Shown here: piece by piece, positions 1-8,750 of the stretch
Position numbering within the stretch: position 1 is the first letter of the stretch
Layout: every line of letters starts with the position of its first letter
Assembly (NCBI GenBank): GCA_012064415.1
Contig: SSNU01000128.1
Span: forward strand, 175,091 to 205,435
Length of the DNA stretch: 30,345 nt
From: Gyrodactylus bullatarudis
Taxonomy: Eukaryota; Platyhelminthes; Monogenea; Gyrodactylidea; Gyrodactylidae
Direction of reading: 5' to 3'
Program-made: the position numbers and the translations under genes
The notes under the pieces: model-generated
What the model was told of the DNA's origin: nothing
Database searches by the model: none
What the model saw: only the letters and a program-made list of their open reading frames with translations

Positions 1-130
1 GTTTCAGTGAAAACTCAGTGAAAAGGGTAAATATTTCCCATTTTTCCGGGAAAATAAACGATTTCCCATTTTCACTAGTGATTATCGTCCATTCACTGAT
101 TTCCCATTTTCACGGTAACATATATAAATA
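1..130 (+). promoter_or_regulatory. Repeat-rich upstream region with TATA box (terminal-repeat promoter-like)
   Basis: The stretch has a 16-bp direct repeat, GATTTCCCATTTTCAC, at 60-75 and 98-113, a doubled CAGTGAAAA near the left edge, and a TTTCCC/GGGAAA hairpin at about 37-54. A TATA box (TATATAAATA, 121-130) follows, and the hammerhead-like motif starts 20-30 bp further on. Short repeats upstream of a TATA box are common in retroelement U3-type promoters. The same TATA-to-core spacing recurs at 11982 and 27513, which is the main reason for calling a promoter in such AT-rich DNA. The left boundary is outside the window. Promoter activity is inferred. Confidence 0.45.
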
Positions 131-138
131 TATCTAAA

Positions 139-189
139 GTCGGTGTTTGGTCTGAAGAGAACCGACGAAAATAAAGCTTTATTCACCAA
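139..189 (+). ncRNA. Type I hammerhead-like ribozyme motif, copy A
   Basis: The core CTGAAGA is at 152-158 and GAA at 167-169. Stem III is the palindrome AATAAAGCTTTATT (170-183), followed by C at 184. Stem I pairs TTGGT (147-151) with ACCAA (185-189), so cleavage would fall between 184 and 185, after the expected UC. The eight bases between the core and GAA cannot form a normal stem II. However, ACCGAC (161-166) is fully complementary to GTCGGT (139-144) upstream, which would give a pseudoknotted helix II. The palindrome also contains AATAAA, so a poly(A) signal in a terminal repeat is an alternative or additional role. Two relatives lie at 11993 and 27525. Confidence 0.6.
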
Positions 190-217
190 TAATCCTTCGT
201 TCGTTCTTAACACTAGC

Positions 218-286
218 ATGACTTCGAGTCAGCAAGCTCAAAATATTTTTGAGGAAATCAGGCAACTCTTGTCTTCAAATAATTAA
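218..286 (+). pseudogene. Short ORF start after copy A, possible retroelement gag/ORF1 N-terminus, truncated
   Basis: The ATG at 218 opens 22 codons (MTSSQQAQNIFEEIR...) before a TAA at 284-286. It begins about 30 bases after the predicted ribozyme cleavage site and the AATAAA. The Gln/Glu-rich amphipathic start would suit the N-terminus of a gag-like or ORF1 protein, but 22 residues are too few for a family assignment. The reading frame stops where the foldback element at 285-925 begins, so insertion of that element may have cut it short. The ATG was chosen because it is the first one after the motif and has a purine-poor but acceptable context. Confidence 0.3.
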
Positions 287-925
287 GGTGTTGATATTTA
301 AAAAAATTCCGAAAAAATTCTATCTGACCAAATTTGAGCCGTTTTTTGAATTTCGAAAAATGTTTCAAATTTCCACTTTTTCAACTTTCAAATCCAAAAT
401 TTTTATCTATTTCAAAGATTTGAAGCAGTTAACTATTGATATTCAGGATCAAAATTAGACGAAGATTTCGAATTTGGCCGTAGAATTTGATAGAAAATTA
501 CTCTTTCCAAGAAAAAGTTCAATCTCTATATTTTGGATCATTTTCACTCGTGATAATCGAAAAATTCAAATGGTTCGATTTCCCAAAGTAATGACGAATT
601 TCTGTGAATTCCTGCAGGCGAATTCCAAATCTCCGTCTAATTTTGATCCTGAATATCAATATTTAACTGCTTCAAATCTTTGAAATCGATAAAAATTTTG
701 GATTTGAAAGTTGAAAAAGTGGATATTTGAAACATTTCCGAAATTCAAAAAACGGCTCAAATTTGGTCAGACTAAATTTTTTTCGGAAATTTTTTTGTAT
801 TCAAAACTAATCAGCCCATTTCATAGTGGAATCCAAAAAATAAATTTTTCCTGACTTTCTGGATAAAAATATTGAGTTTTTCGTGAAAATAGGAAATTCT
901 CATCTTCATGTCAATTAGGTTTATA
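285..925. mobile_element. Foldback MITE-like element, family F1, copy 1
   Basis: Sequence at about 285-470 is the imperfect reverse complement of about 625-803. Examples are TTGAAGCAGTTAACTATTGA near 420 against TCAATATTTAACTGCTTCAA near 656. Beyond the right arm a tail runs to CTCATCTTCATGTCAATTAG (900-919). The same arms and tail recur at 15600-16115 and, in a more decayed form, at 17345-17905. The open frames inside (249-458, 474-683, 811-1032) are just AT-rich arm sequence read through and are not called as genes. No clear target duplication was found. Confidence 0.6.
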
Positions 926-1410
926 TATACAAAGAATCGGTCATTTACAGGATGTTGAGTACTCATTAAGAAGTACTTGATTAAGAAAATCTTTTTCAAT
1001 TTTCCGGTCATCTCAAATGAGAATATTCTCAAGGATTATCCTTAATAATTATTGAATTGATCATCATCTTGATCAATTGATATACAGAAGTAGCTACAAT
1101 TCAGAGAAGTAGCTTTGAAAAAAACATCTATATGAGGAATTCTATTGGACTGCTAGAATTTGTATTACAAGGGATTCCTGAGAGAGATAAATTATATTTA
1201 AAGATGAGTAGTTTTATGAAACTTTTACTCAAAATCAAAAAGAATCTCGATTAATTTAACAATGTATTTCTTTAAAATGAGATATTCTATTTATTTAGTG
1301 AAAATTTATTTATTACTACAAAATCTACATGAAGATGCAAAGCAATACGATACAGGTAAAAGCTCTGTGACTCGACTTTAGTGAAAATAGAAATTAACTC
1401 TATTTATGTG
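926..1410. other. AT-rich spacer, no gene seen
   Basis: No splice-bounded exon, domain motif, RNA gene or long inverted repeat was recognised here. The base composition matches the non-coding background. Confidence 0.5.
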
Positions 1411-2050
1411 TGTTACAGTGATTCTGCAGACTCCCTGAAAGTCTGTGGACTCCAGGGAATCAGGAAACCCGGTATTCAGATTCCTTTATTAGCTATTCAC
1501 TAGTAAAAGTGAATCTGGAATTCTGCAGACTCTCAGGGATTCTGAAAACAAACTATTATAAAAGTTAATAATTATTAATTTTAACTACTAAGTTTTAAGC
1601 CCTAAATTTTCCTTGATATGAATAAAATACATTGTTCTTGGATTTTTGGATTTTCTTTTTCTGTCTGAATCGCTTCTTCCCTTCGATACCCAATTACGTT
1701 GCCAATTTTTTCTGCTTGCAGAGGTCTGGTTTCAACGTTTTGATGTAATGGCCTTCCAATTTGAACAGGTATATAACCCCTTTTCTTTCCAACCATGAAA
1801 TCTGTTCTTTGTTCAGGTCAGGGATCAACTTAGTTGTTTTGAGAAGAATGCTGAGTTTATGACCGGGGAACGCCTTTTTAAAAATTTTATTTAGCTCCAA
1901 AAATAGAGCCAGAGCTTCATATGATTTGACAAAAGTGTGTCGAATTAATGCGAATTTCCAATAAGGGCGTCTTACACTAATCTTGATCACTATTCTACAG
2001 ACCTTCAGGGAGTGTGCAGACTCACATAAGTTACCAGAATCACTGTAACA
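1411..2050. mobile_element. Element with perfect 16-bp terminal inverted repeats carrying a minus-strand ORF
   Basis: TGTTACAGTGATTCTG (1411-1426) has its exact reverse complement at 2035-2050. Inside both ends lies a second matching block, CAGACTCCCTGAAAGTCTGT on the left and its inverse near 1995-2025. The left end also holds small hairpins such as AGACTCCCTGAAAGTCT. This arrangement suits a non-autonomous or captured-sequence DNA transposon. A target duplication could not be defined. The flanks just outside are again weakly inverted (GTG/TAC), so the true ends may lie a few bases further out. Confidence 0.55.
1602..1990 (-). CDS. Unrecognised reading frame inside the 16-bp-TIR element, probably frameshifted
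   Basis: A minus-strand frame of 98 codons (1990 to 1694) has a plausible mix of residues, including ALALFLELNKIFKKAFPG and a Lys-rich end. A second frame (1796 to 1602) overlaps and stays open further downstream, so one broken gene is possible. No family motif is recognised: there is no visible DDE signature, zinc finger or RT motif. It fills most of the interior of the element with inverted ends, so it may be captured host sequence or part of an unknown transposase. It could also be a chance open frame, although its composition is less AT-biased than the surroundings. Confidence 0.3.
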
Positions 2051-2227
2051 TATACACTAAACTCTAAAAAATGTATGACTGGAAAACCCAACGCACAAAA
2101 TAAAATCAATGGTTTACTCATGAGTATTATAATGAATATATAATAAATTTATTTGAGATTTGAGAGATTTTAGGGCCGAAGATGGATTAATTTCTGGTTA
2201 AATTTGATAAGATTATGAATTTACACT

Positions 2228-2760
2228 AAACGTTTATAGCACTTTCTCCTCAACCTTTTTCCAGAACCTTAGCTCAAGTATTAATAAGAATAATTATAAT
2301 TTTTTCTTCTCATAGAAGCATAAAACAACCCCCCTTTTGTCACTATTGTCACTCACAAAATATGTTTGCATTGTACGAAATGAACGGGTGTCTGTAGAAT
2401 CCAAATTGTATGTTTCCCCAAATTCCTCACTAAAAAAAATTAAGAAGACAGCATTGGAATAAAGGGGGTCTCCCTACAAAATGTGATTGCATTACGTCAT
2501 CGTTGTAAAAATAAACGGGGATCTGTAACTAATTTCTGAATGATTTTTCTCCAAATTCATTTGAAAACCAAAAATGAAATCATATGAACTTTAAACTCGT
2601 CTAGTTTTTAGCCAGAATTATATTTCTGGCTGAGATTTACGGAGGTGTAACAGTTTTTCATTCTGCATCTGATGGTATTATTTTTATGAAAAAATTATTC
2701 TTATTATTACTTGAGCTAAGGTTCTGGAAAAAGGTTGAGGAGAAAGTGCTATAAACGTTT
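2228..2760. mobile_element. Foldback element with ~75-bp inverted ends
   Basis: The left end from AAACGTTTATAGCACTTTCT (2228) to about 2300 is matched in reverse by about 2685-2760, with only a few differences. Between the arms are two similar blocks, each with a CAAAAT-TTGCATT core, a GGG(T/G)(G/A)TCTGTA motif and TCCAAATTC or CCAAATTC (about 2355-2425 and 2478-2565). They look like an old internal duplication. There is no coding capacity. The target duplication is unclear. Confidence 0.6.
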
Positions 2761-3451
2761 TAAAATAAGCGACTTAACATAATGTAGTTTCCGACATTAC
2801 TGTAGGATATTTATAAAAAAACTAATTTTAAGAACAATAACAGAAATAACCTTTGCCCTAAGGTTGATCCTTCTACTAAATCAAGCGACTATTCGCTTGA
2901 GAAATTTCAACTAAAGTAAGTACTGTATAATAATATTAACAGAAAAAAAAGATTTTAAATGTTATTTATTGAATGCACTCACATTCAAAGGAAAAAATAT
3001 AGTTTTGTCACGAATTGAGCAGATTGATTTACAGTTTTGAAGACCTGGATCGAAAATTGCAAAAAAAATTGAAGTGTAATTTTCCATTACTTTTATTGAG
3101 GAAATGAAACATTCTACTCAATGATATTTTCCACTATGGTAGAGGAATTTTTCGCTTATTTCAGAAATGTGCTTCTTAAAAAATTCTACAACAGACTACC
3201 TGTGAAAAATAGTATTTGAAATCCCTTCTACCCCATATTTTGACCAATGAAACTAAAGTATTATTTTATGTTTTTACAAAGGTGTTAGATCTTTTTTTTC
3301 AATTTTCTTGTAACCATTTTATCTTAGTTACAAATTACTGAATTACAAACAGAAAATGTATTAGTTCATAATGAATTTATTAATTTATTGAAAATTATAG
3401 ATGTAGTAGAGTTCAATATTTGCCTTTCTTCGACTAATTCCAGGTTTTCTA
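2761..3451. other. AT-rich spacer, no gene seen
   Basis: No exon, RNA gene or strong repeat was recognised between the foldback element and the minus-strand ORF at 3452. Confidence 0.45.
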
Positions 3452-3718
3452 TTATACTGATGGACCATTTAAGTTTTCGAATCGATAAATAATTCTCAAG
3501 AAGCTCCAGATCATTTCTCGTCGCATTTCTTTAGTTTTACCATCCCTCTTAAATATCAATCCAGTTTCTTCCCAAAACTTAATGACTGATCGATATTGTC
3601 CCATATATCGACTGTTATTCGAATCCAGTCTGCTAAATTCATAACTTTGCTCATATGATTGACGAAGAAGCCTCTTTCGGATCGCTTCTGGACGCTTATA
3701 AGCTTTGAATTTACGCAT
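3452..3718 (-). CDS. Unrecognised 88-codon minus-strand ORF
   Basis: This frame starts with ATG at 3718 and ends with a TAA-type stop at 3452. It encodes a basic, Arg/Lys-rich protein of 88 residues (beginning MRKFKAYKRPEAIRKR) with aromatic residues spread throughout and no transmembrane segment. Its region has more CpG and GC than the flanks, which favours real coding history. No domain was recognised: it has no CxxC pairs, no RT, no DDE and no helicase motifs. It may be an exon or small gene, a transposon-derived fragment or, less likely, chance. No splice sites or promoter were convincing. Confidence 0.35.
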   Translation of the reverse strand: MRKFKAYKRPEAIRKRLLRQSYEQSYEFSRLDSNNSRYMGQYRSVIKFWEETGLIFKRDGKTKEMRREMIWSFLRIIYRFENLNGPSV

Positions 3719-4184
3719 TATTCCCGCGTCTATTGGCGTCTAAGAACTGAAGTTGAGTTTTCTGGAAGATAGATAATCTGAGAAAGTTACAAGTTTAAAA
3801 ATAATAACAAGTGACACTAAGTGATTTAATACATTCTCTGCCAACTTTTGAATTTTGAATTATGAACTTAAAAGGATTCTTGAACGTTTATGAAAATTTA
3901 CGTGAATATTTAACTCGTAATATGGTGAATGGTGGCCTCATGATCTAGATTGTGAAAAATATTGTTCAAATTAAATTTGAGAATTTTGAAAAACTGGTTA
4001 ATAACCAGTGATCACACTTTGCAAGAATGATGATGATGAATTTCTAGGTTGTGGTTATCCATAATTATGATTATAACATTATAATATCTTAAAGAATAAC
4101 TAATTTTATAAATTCTTTTCCCCAAGGTTAAATTATCACAGTGATAGCTCTATCACACGTCATTTAAGCAACTCATTATTATTC
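3719..4184. other. AT-rich spacer, no gene seen
   Basis: Nothing recognisable beyond short A/T runs and (GAT)n-like GATGATGATGA near 4028. Confidence 0.45.
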
Positions 4185-4335
4185 ATTCAAGGCTCAGAAA
4201 ATACTTCGTTTACCACCTATTCGATAGGAAATTTATTAATCTCCTGGAATATGCAAAGATCTTGGCTCTATCATTCGTCAAAATCGCGCTATACTAATTT
4301 AAAGAGAGTTGATTATTTCAAAAATTTTAATTTTG
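4185..4335. repeat. Dispersed repeat R1, uninterrupted copy
   Basis: The segment containing ATTCGATAGGAAATTTATTA and GGCTCTATCATTCGTCAAAA is found again at 19205-19277 plus 19720-19800, where a LINE fragment splits it. The copies agree over roughly 120 bases with scattered substitutions. This copy keeps the unsplit junction (CCTGGAATATGCAAAGATC), so it acts as an empty-site reference for the insertion at 19.3 kb. It has no coding capacity. Confidence 0.6.
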
Positions 4336-5270
4336 TTTAAAACGTTTTTTTGAAAACCTACTTCTCGGGGTCATAGATAAAAAGTAAGATAACTTTTATC
4401 GAGGAATCACACCTCTACAATTCAACTCTATCTGCTTAACCTACAAAGATAGCCTGTTTTTGGATCAAAAAATGACCCTTTTTTGAGATAAGAATTCTGG
4501 GACTTAAAGGGTTAAATTATGTCTTATTCAATCTCAATTCTGTAAAGACTAACTAATTTTGAGTTTTCAATGATTGAAATCAAAAATTCTCAACAAGCTT
4601 TATATTGAATCTTTGGAATGAGAATAAAAAATCAATTTTTATTACATTATACCGAAAATCCACTGAAAAGAATTTTTAAAATTAAAATTTTTTATTATAC
4701 TTTCACTCTCTCATCGTCGGCTTGAAGATCTTGAACATGATCGTTTTTTTATAGCAGTCCATCTATTTGTTAGATCTGATTTCTTTTAATTCTCATTGTT
4801 TAAAATCAGTTTTGCTGTTTTGAATTCCAATTTATAGTTTGAAAAGTCTGTAAAATTTTAATTGATGTTGAGCAAGCCAGTTTGAATTCTAGTCGTAAGA
4901 GTTCTAAACATATTGTAATACAGGCCAATTCTTGAGTTGTAAAAATTAAATTTGGGGATCACCAAATAAATCATGGGTTTTTCTTCAGAAAATTTGTGCG
5001 TCTTCTAAATAAAACCAGAACGGTTGCACAAATAATCGCCTGATTAAAATTACTTAAACACGTGCCAATTTTTTTCTGCTTTTAATAGCCCCCTCTATTG
5101 TACATTTTTAATCCTCAAATTTATATTACAGATCGAAAATTTTACTCCTGAAATGTAATTTAGCTATGAAATATAAAATGGCTAGTCATACACCACCCCG
5201 AAAATTTCTGAAATAATTTGAGTTGTATGTTGAATCCAATTAACTTTTCACGATCTTCTAATGACCTATA
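4336..5270. other. AT-rich region upstream of the GPCR exon, no gene seen
   Basis: No exon or mobile-element protein was recognised. Sequence closer to 5602 could hold the promoter and 5' UTR of the receptor, but no unambiguous TATA or initiator stands out from the AT background. Confidence 0.4.
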
Positions 5271-5601
5271 CTTGAAATAAATGCTCTTTTAAATTTCATG
5301 TAATTATTGTGAAGATATTGAAGAGGGGAGAGTTTGCTTGAACGTTTTCATCCTATGAGAGCACCTTCATTTATCGAATTATATTTACGAGAAAAAGAAG
5401 ATATTATCTTTAGAAGGATTGGAATTATCTGAGAGGATATCTCTCTGCTAGCCAATGAAATTCATGTTTAACATTTCTCCCCTTTGGAAAATAAAATAAT
5501 CATATTCAAGACTAGTTAAATTATAAAATTCCCAGTAAAAACGGATAGCTACAAGGAAATTTCTCAAAAAAGAGGAAAATTCTATTGAAAGAAAAAAAAA
5601 C

Positions 5602-5884
5602 ATGGCCACAGAAGGAGATAATGTTACCTTGATGACGAATACCAGTGGAATCGGCCCTAGATATGTTTTACGCTCAGATATTCCGGCTATAAGTGTTTTA
5701 GTCTTTGTCTACATTCTTGTTCTCATACTTGCTAGTATTGGAAATTTATTCGTTTTAATAACAGTAAAATTAGATCGAAAAATGAGAAATGCCACAAATC
5801 TCTTCATTTGTAATCTAAGCTTGGCAGATTTATTATCCAACTTGACTGTTACTCCAATGAATCTTCTTCAAACAACCTTTGAAG
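5602..5884 (+). CDS. First coding exon of a class A (rhodopsin-family) G-protein-coupled receptor, partial
   Basis: The ATG sits in a good context (AAACATGGCC). Residues 1-28 form a short extracellular N-terminus with two N-glycosylation sequons (NVT, NTS). Residues about 30-53 are transmembrane helix 1 with the GN motif (SIGNLFVLITV). An Arg/Lys-rich first intracellular loop (LDRKMRNATN) follows, then helix 2 with the LSLADLL motif. The exon ends at GAAG followed by GTGAGT, a near-perfect donor, in phase 1. A weaker donor five bases on (GA before GTATTT) would be phase 2. The coding sequence covers about 94 residues, roughly a quarter of a typical receptor. The layout resembles peptide-receptor GPCRs, but the ligand cannot be named. 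No certain second exon was found; a weak candidate lies at 29565. Confidence 0.8.
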
Positions 5885-6990
5885 GTGAGTATTTCGTTAT
5901 CATAAATTCGAATTTAAATGTTAACATAATCTTTTTTATCCCTGATAATCTCAAGAATATCCCGGCAATCTTAATTGATTAATTTTCCTTGATAGTACTT
6001 ATCTTTTTTATGGCCAGATGAATTTATTGAATTTAGATGAAATTTCGGAAAAGAGGTTCAAGGTTCTTCTCGAAATAAAATACATAAAATTGCGAATCAT
6101 TCACAGCCGTTAAAATAAGATAATTTATTTTCATATAAAATGTTGTTTTAATGGTAATTTCTGGAAAATTTATTCAATTAATTAGAAAATGTCTCTCAGT
6201 CTCAAGTTCAAAGAAGAAACCGCGATTAAAAAATTTTATTTTAAAGTCCTTATAAGTAAAACCATTATTTGTTTAAAAATGTTATTTCAAGGTCAAGTTG
6301 TTTTACGTTAAATTGGCGATTTTCTAAATTTTTTCATGAGAAAATCGTGACAATACCTAGATTCATTTAGTCCGCTGTTTGTTAGTAACGAGAGATTATC
6401 AGATATAAAATAAGTTACAACATCGATGAAAGGAAAAAATCCATTTGCTTAGATTTTGGTGTCAAGCTTTCGTGTTTAGGAAAGTCCTAAGTTATTCATT
6501 TGAGAGACTATTAGGGTTGTGGGTTAGATATTTTACATGATCTTTTTTTTTCGAGTGTTAATCCGATAGAAGCAGGTTTAAAAAGATTTTCTGAATGTCC
6601 TAAAGAAAGTTTTTGTATAATTTTGATCAAACGTTACAGCTCTTCCACTTTGAAATCAACAGCAATTTTCAAGGGAGAATTTGAGCAAATTCTAAATTAA
6701 AGAAAGTTAATTTTTCCAAATAATTCAAAGAACTTCTCATCAGATGAAGATTAGAGCACTGCTTTTCTTTTTAATGATATCTTTAACTTGCAGGACTATG
6801 TTCAATTCTTATAGATAAACTTGAGTCTATGTTTAAAAAGGCTCAAATATTTGTCGGTTCTGAGTCAGATTTAAAAGATAAAAAAGTAATTCTAATAAAA
6901 TAAGAAATGAAATTTCTGTCAGTTTGGTGCTCACTCTATATTTTCTTTGTTTAAATCTCGCCCCAATTATATTTTTTTCATTACCAAACG
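5885..6990 (+). other. Start of GPCR intron, AT-rich, no other gene seen
   Basis: The GTGAGT donor at 5885 begins the intron. No acceptor followed by helix 3 sequence (the conserved Cys and DRY-like motif) was recognised in this stretch. The intron may extend through much of the remaining window. Confidence 0.5.
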
Positions 6991-7027
6991 CCAATTTTAC
7001 TAACTAAAAATTAAAAATAAAGACCTA

Positions 7028-7105
7028 ATGCACTGAAGAAGGTGGGTGACAAAATACCGAAACATCTAGTTCGGGAGTTATCATTGATAACTAGTGCCAC
7101 AAAAA
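7028..7105 (+). ncRNA. PLE-type tail with degraded hammerhead-like core
   Basis: CACTGAAGAAGGT (7031-7043) and ACCGAAACA (7056-7064) reproduce the CTGANGA...GAAAC arrangement seen at 22816, with GGT/ACC closing the stem II position. The palindrome-like ACAT replaces ACGT after GAA, and the flanking arms do not pair well, so stem I looks lost. Immediately downstream is a perfect 8-bp hairpin (AGTTATCA/TGATAACT, 7076-7092). No GIY-YIG coding sequence was found upstream. This reads as an old 3' remnant of a Penelope-like element. Confidence 0.35.
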
Positions 7106-8750
7106 AAGGTCCACTAAAACTAGATTCTAGGCGCCTACGAAAATAGTCTGCTTCTTCAAAAGCCTAAAATAGCCTATAATAGTTTTTCCATTTTAAAAAA
7201 TTATACTACTTATAAGTAAATTCAGTCAAGATTCATTGATGATTTAAAGAAAATTTTCAGAAAAATTTTTCCTCTCTAGTCACGGTAAATTCATCAAAGA
7301 ACGTTACGCGGTACTTCAGGGCTTTTCTATAATTTTTGTACTTGACGTGACATTTTAATCAATATGAATAATCAATTGACAAAAAAATTAGAAAATGGGG
7401 TGGTATTGATATCTTCTCTATGATTGGTCCATCACTTGATATGCTTGGCAAGGACCAATAGGAGTAGAGATAGAATGTGAGAGATAGTCAAATGTAGAAA
7501 TAGTCATTTATAATAGTCCATTATTTTTTAGCCTTTCAACAATGAAATAGGCCAAAAAAGTCGTTTATAAAATCATATTTAATAGGTATAACGTAACAAG
7601 AATGCTGTGAAATGGTATATTACATAATATAGTCCTATCAAATTGATATGTCATTTTTAGGCTTTTTGAGGTCCTATTGATAACTTATCCATCTCTTAAA
7701 CTTTAGTAGATAGTGTTGAGTAAGGGTAAGAACTGATTGTAACATTCATTCATTGCACATTTTCGGAGAAATGAAGAAATTATTAAAATTAAAAAATAGA
7801 AATTTTCTAGTTTCAAAAGTCTTCAATAATCAGTGGTGAATTAGTGAGGATGGAAAATTTCCATTGGATGATTTATTAAGGAAATTGTGTTAAACTGATA
7901 GATTCACGTTCTATTTCAGTCTTTCAGTTCAGGTTGTGAATATTATTCCAGATTCAGAAAAATTGATAAAACTCAAATGAATGTTTGTTGATGACAAGTT
8001 CTAGGCAAATTTTTGTCAACTGGCAGTGGATTGTTGTTGGTATCTTTAAGAAAATATTTTAAATTGGTGTAAAAATTCTAATTCTTAAACAAAAGTAGAA
8101 GGAAAAAAAATCATTTGTTTAAAATTCTAGAACTAGTTCAGAACTGGTTCTATTACGTTCCTAGCCTTAGTGTTGAGGCGATTGTATATTTGAACTCTAC
8201 ATCGGATGATAATTCGATAAAAGCTACTTTAATTTCCTATGAACTAGAGAAATAGGTTTTCGAATAAGGTTAAACTTATTTCATAAATAACTAGCATCAA
8301 TAAACTAGGCATTTTTTGAATAATAATGAGTTGCTTAAATTACATGTGATTGAAAAGAATCATTAAGGGTTAAAAGAAATTTTTTTTTTCGTTTGTCATC
8401 TCAGATAACTTATCTGTAATCTTACTTACTATCCTGGAGAATTTTTCCAGGATCACTTAAGATAATAATTTCAGCTAATACATCAATTTAATTATCGATA
8501 TGCTCGTAAAAATACCAATTATCAGAAATAATTCAGATATGAATAAAAGAAATTACTCCTCTTGCATATTTAACTTACGTTAAGTAAGGGGAATTGCATT
8601 ATTCGATGAGACAATATATTCCTAAATTGAAAATAATATTATTCGATACAGTATTTGTTTATTGCTATTGGAAAAAGCTAATTGATATCATCGCGCTCAT
8701 ATTTTATTGTTCTAAGGAATTTTCGTAAATGCTATTAAAAATATTCCTAC
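7106..8750. other. AT-rich region, only a small hairpin seen
   Basis: A hairpin with ATTGGTCC (7422-7429) and GGACCAAT arms 21 bases apart sits in a short inverted context near 7410-7475. No protein-coding exon or RNA gene was recognised in this stretch. Confidence 0.45.

Noticed and set aside
249..683. Two 69-codon plus-strand open frames
   Set aside because: They are the two arms and interior of an inverted repeat read through; the composition is Phe/Lys/Ile-rich and no domain is present.
811..1032. 73-codon minus-strand open frame
   Set aside because: It covers the tail of foldback family F1, which recurs as non-coding sequence elsewhere.
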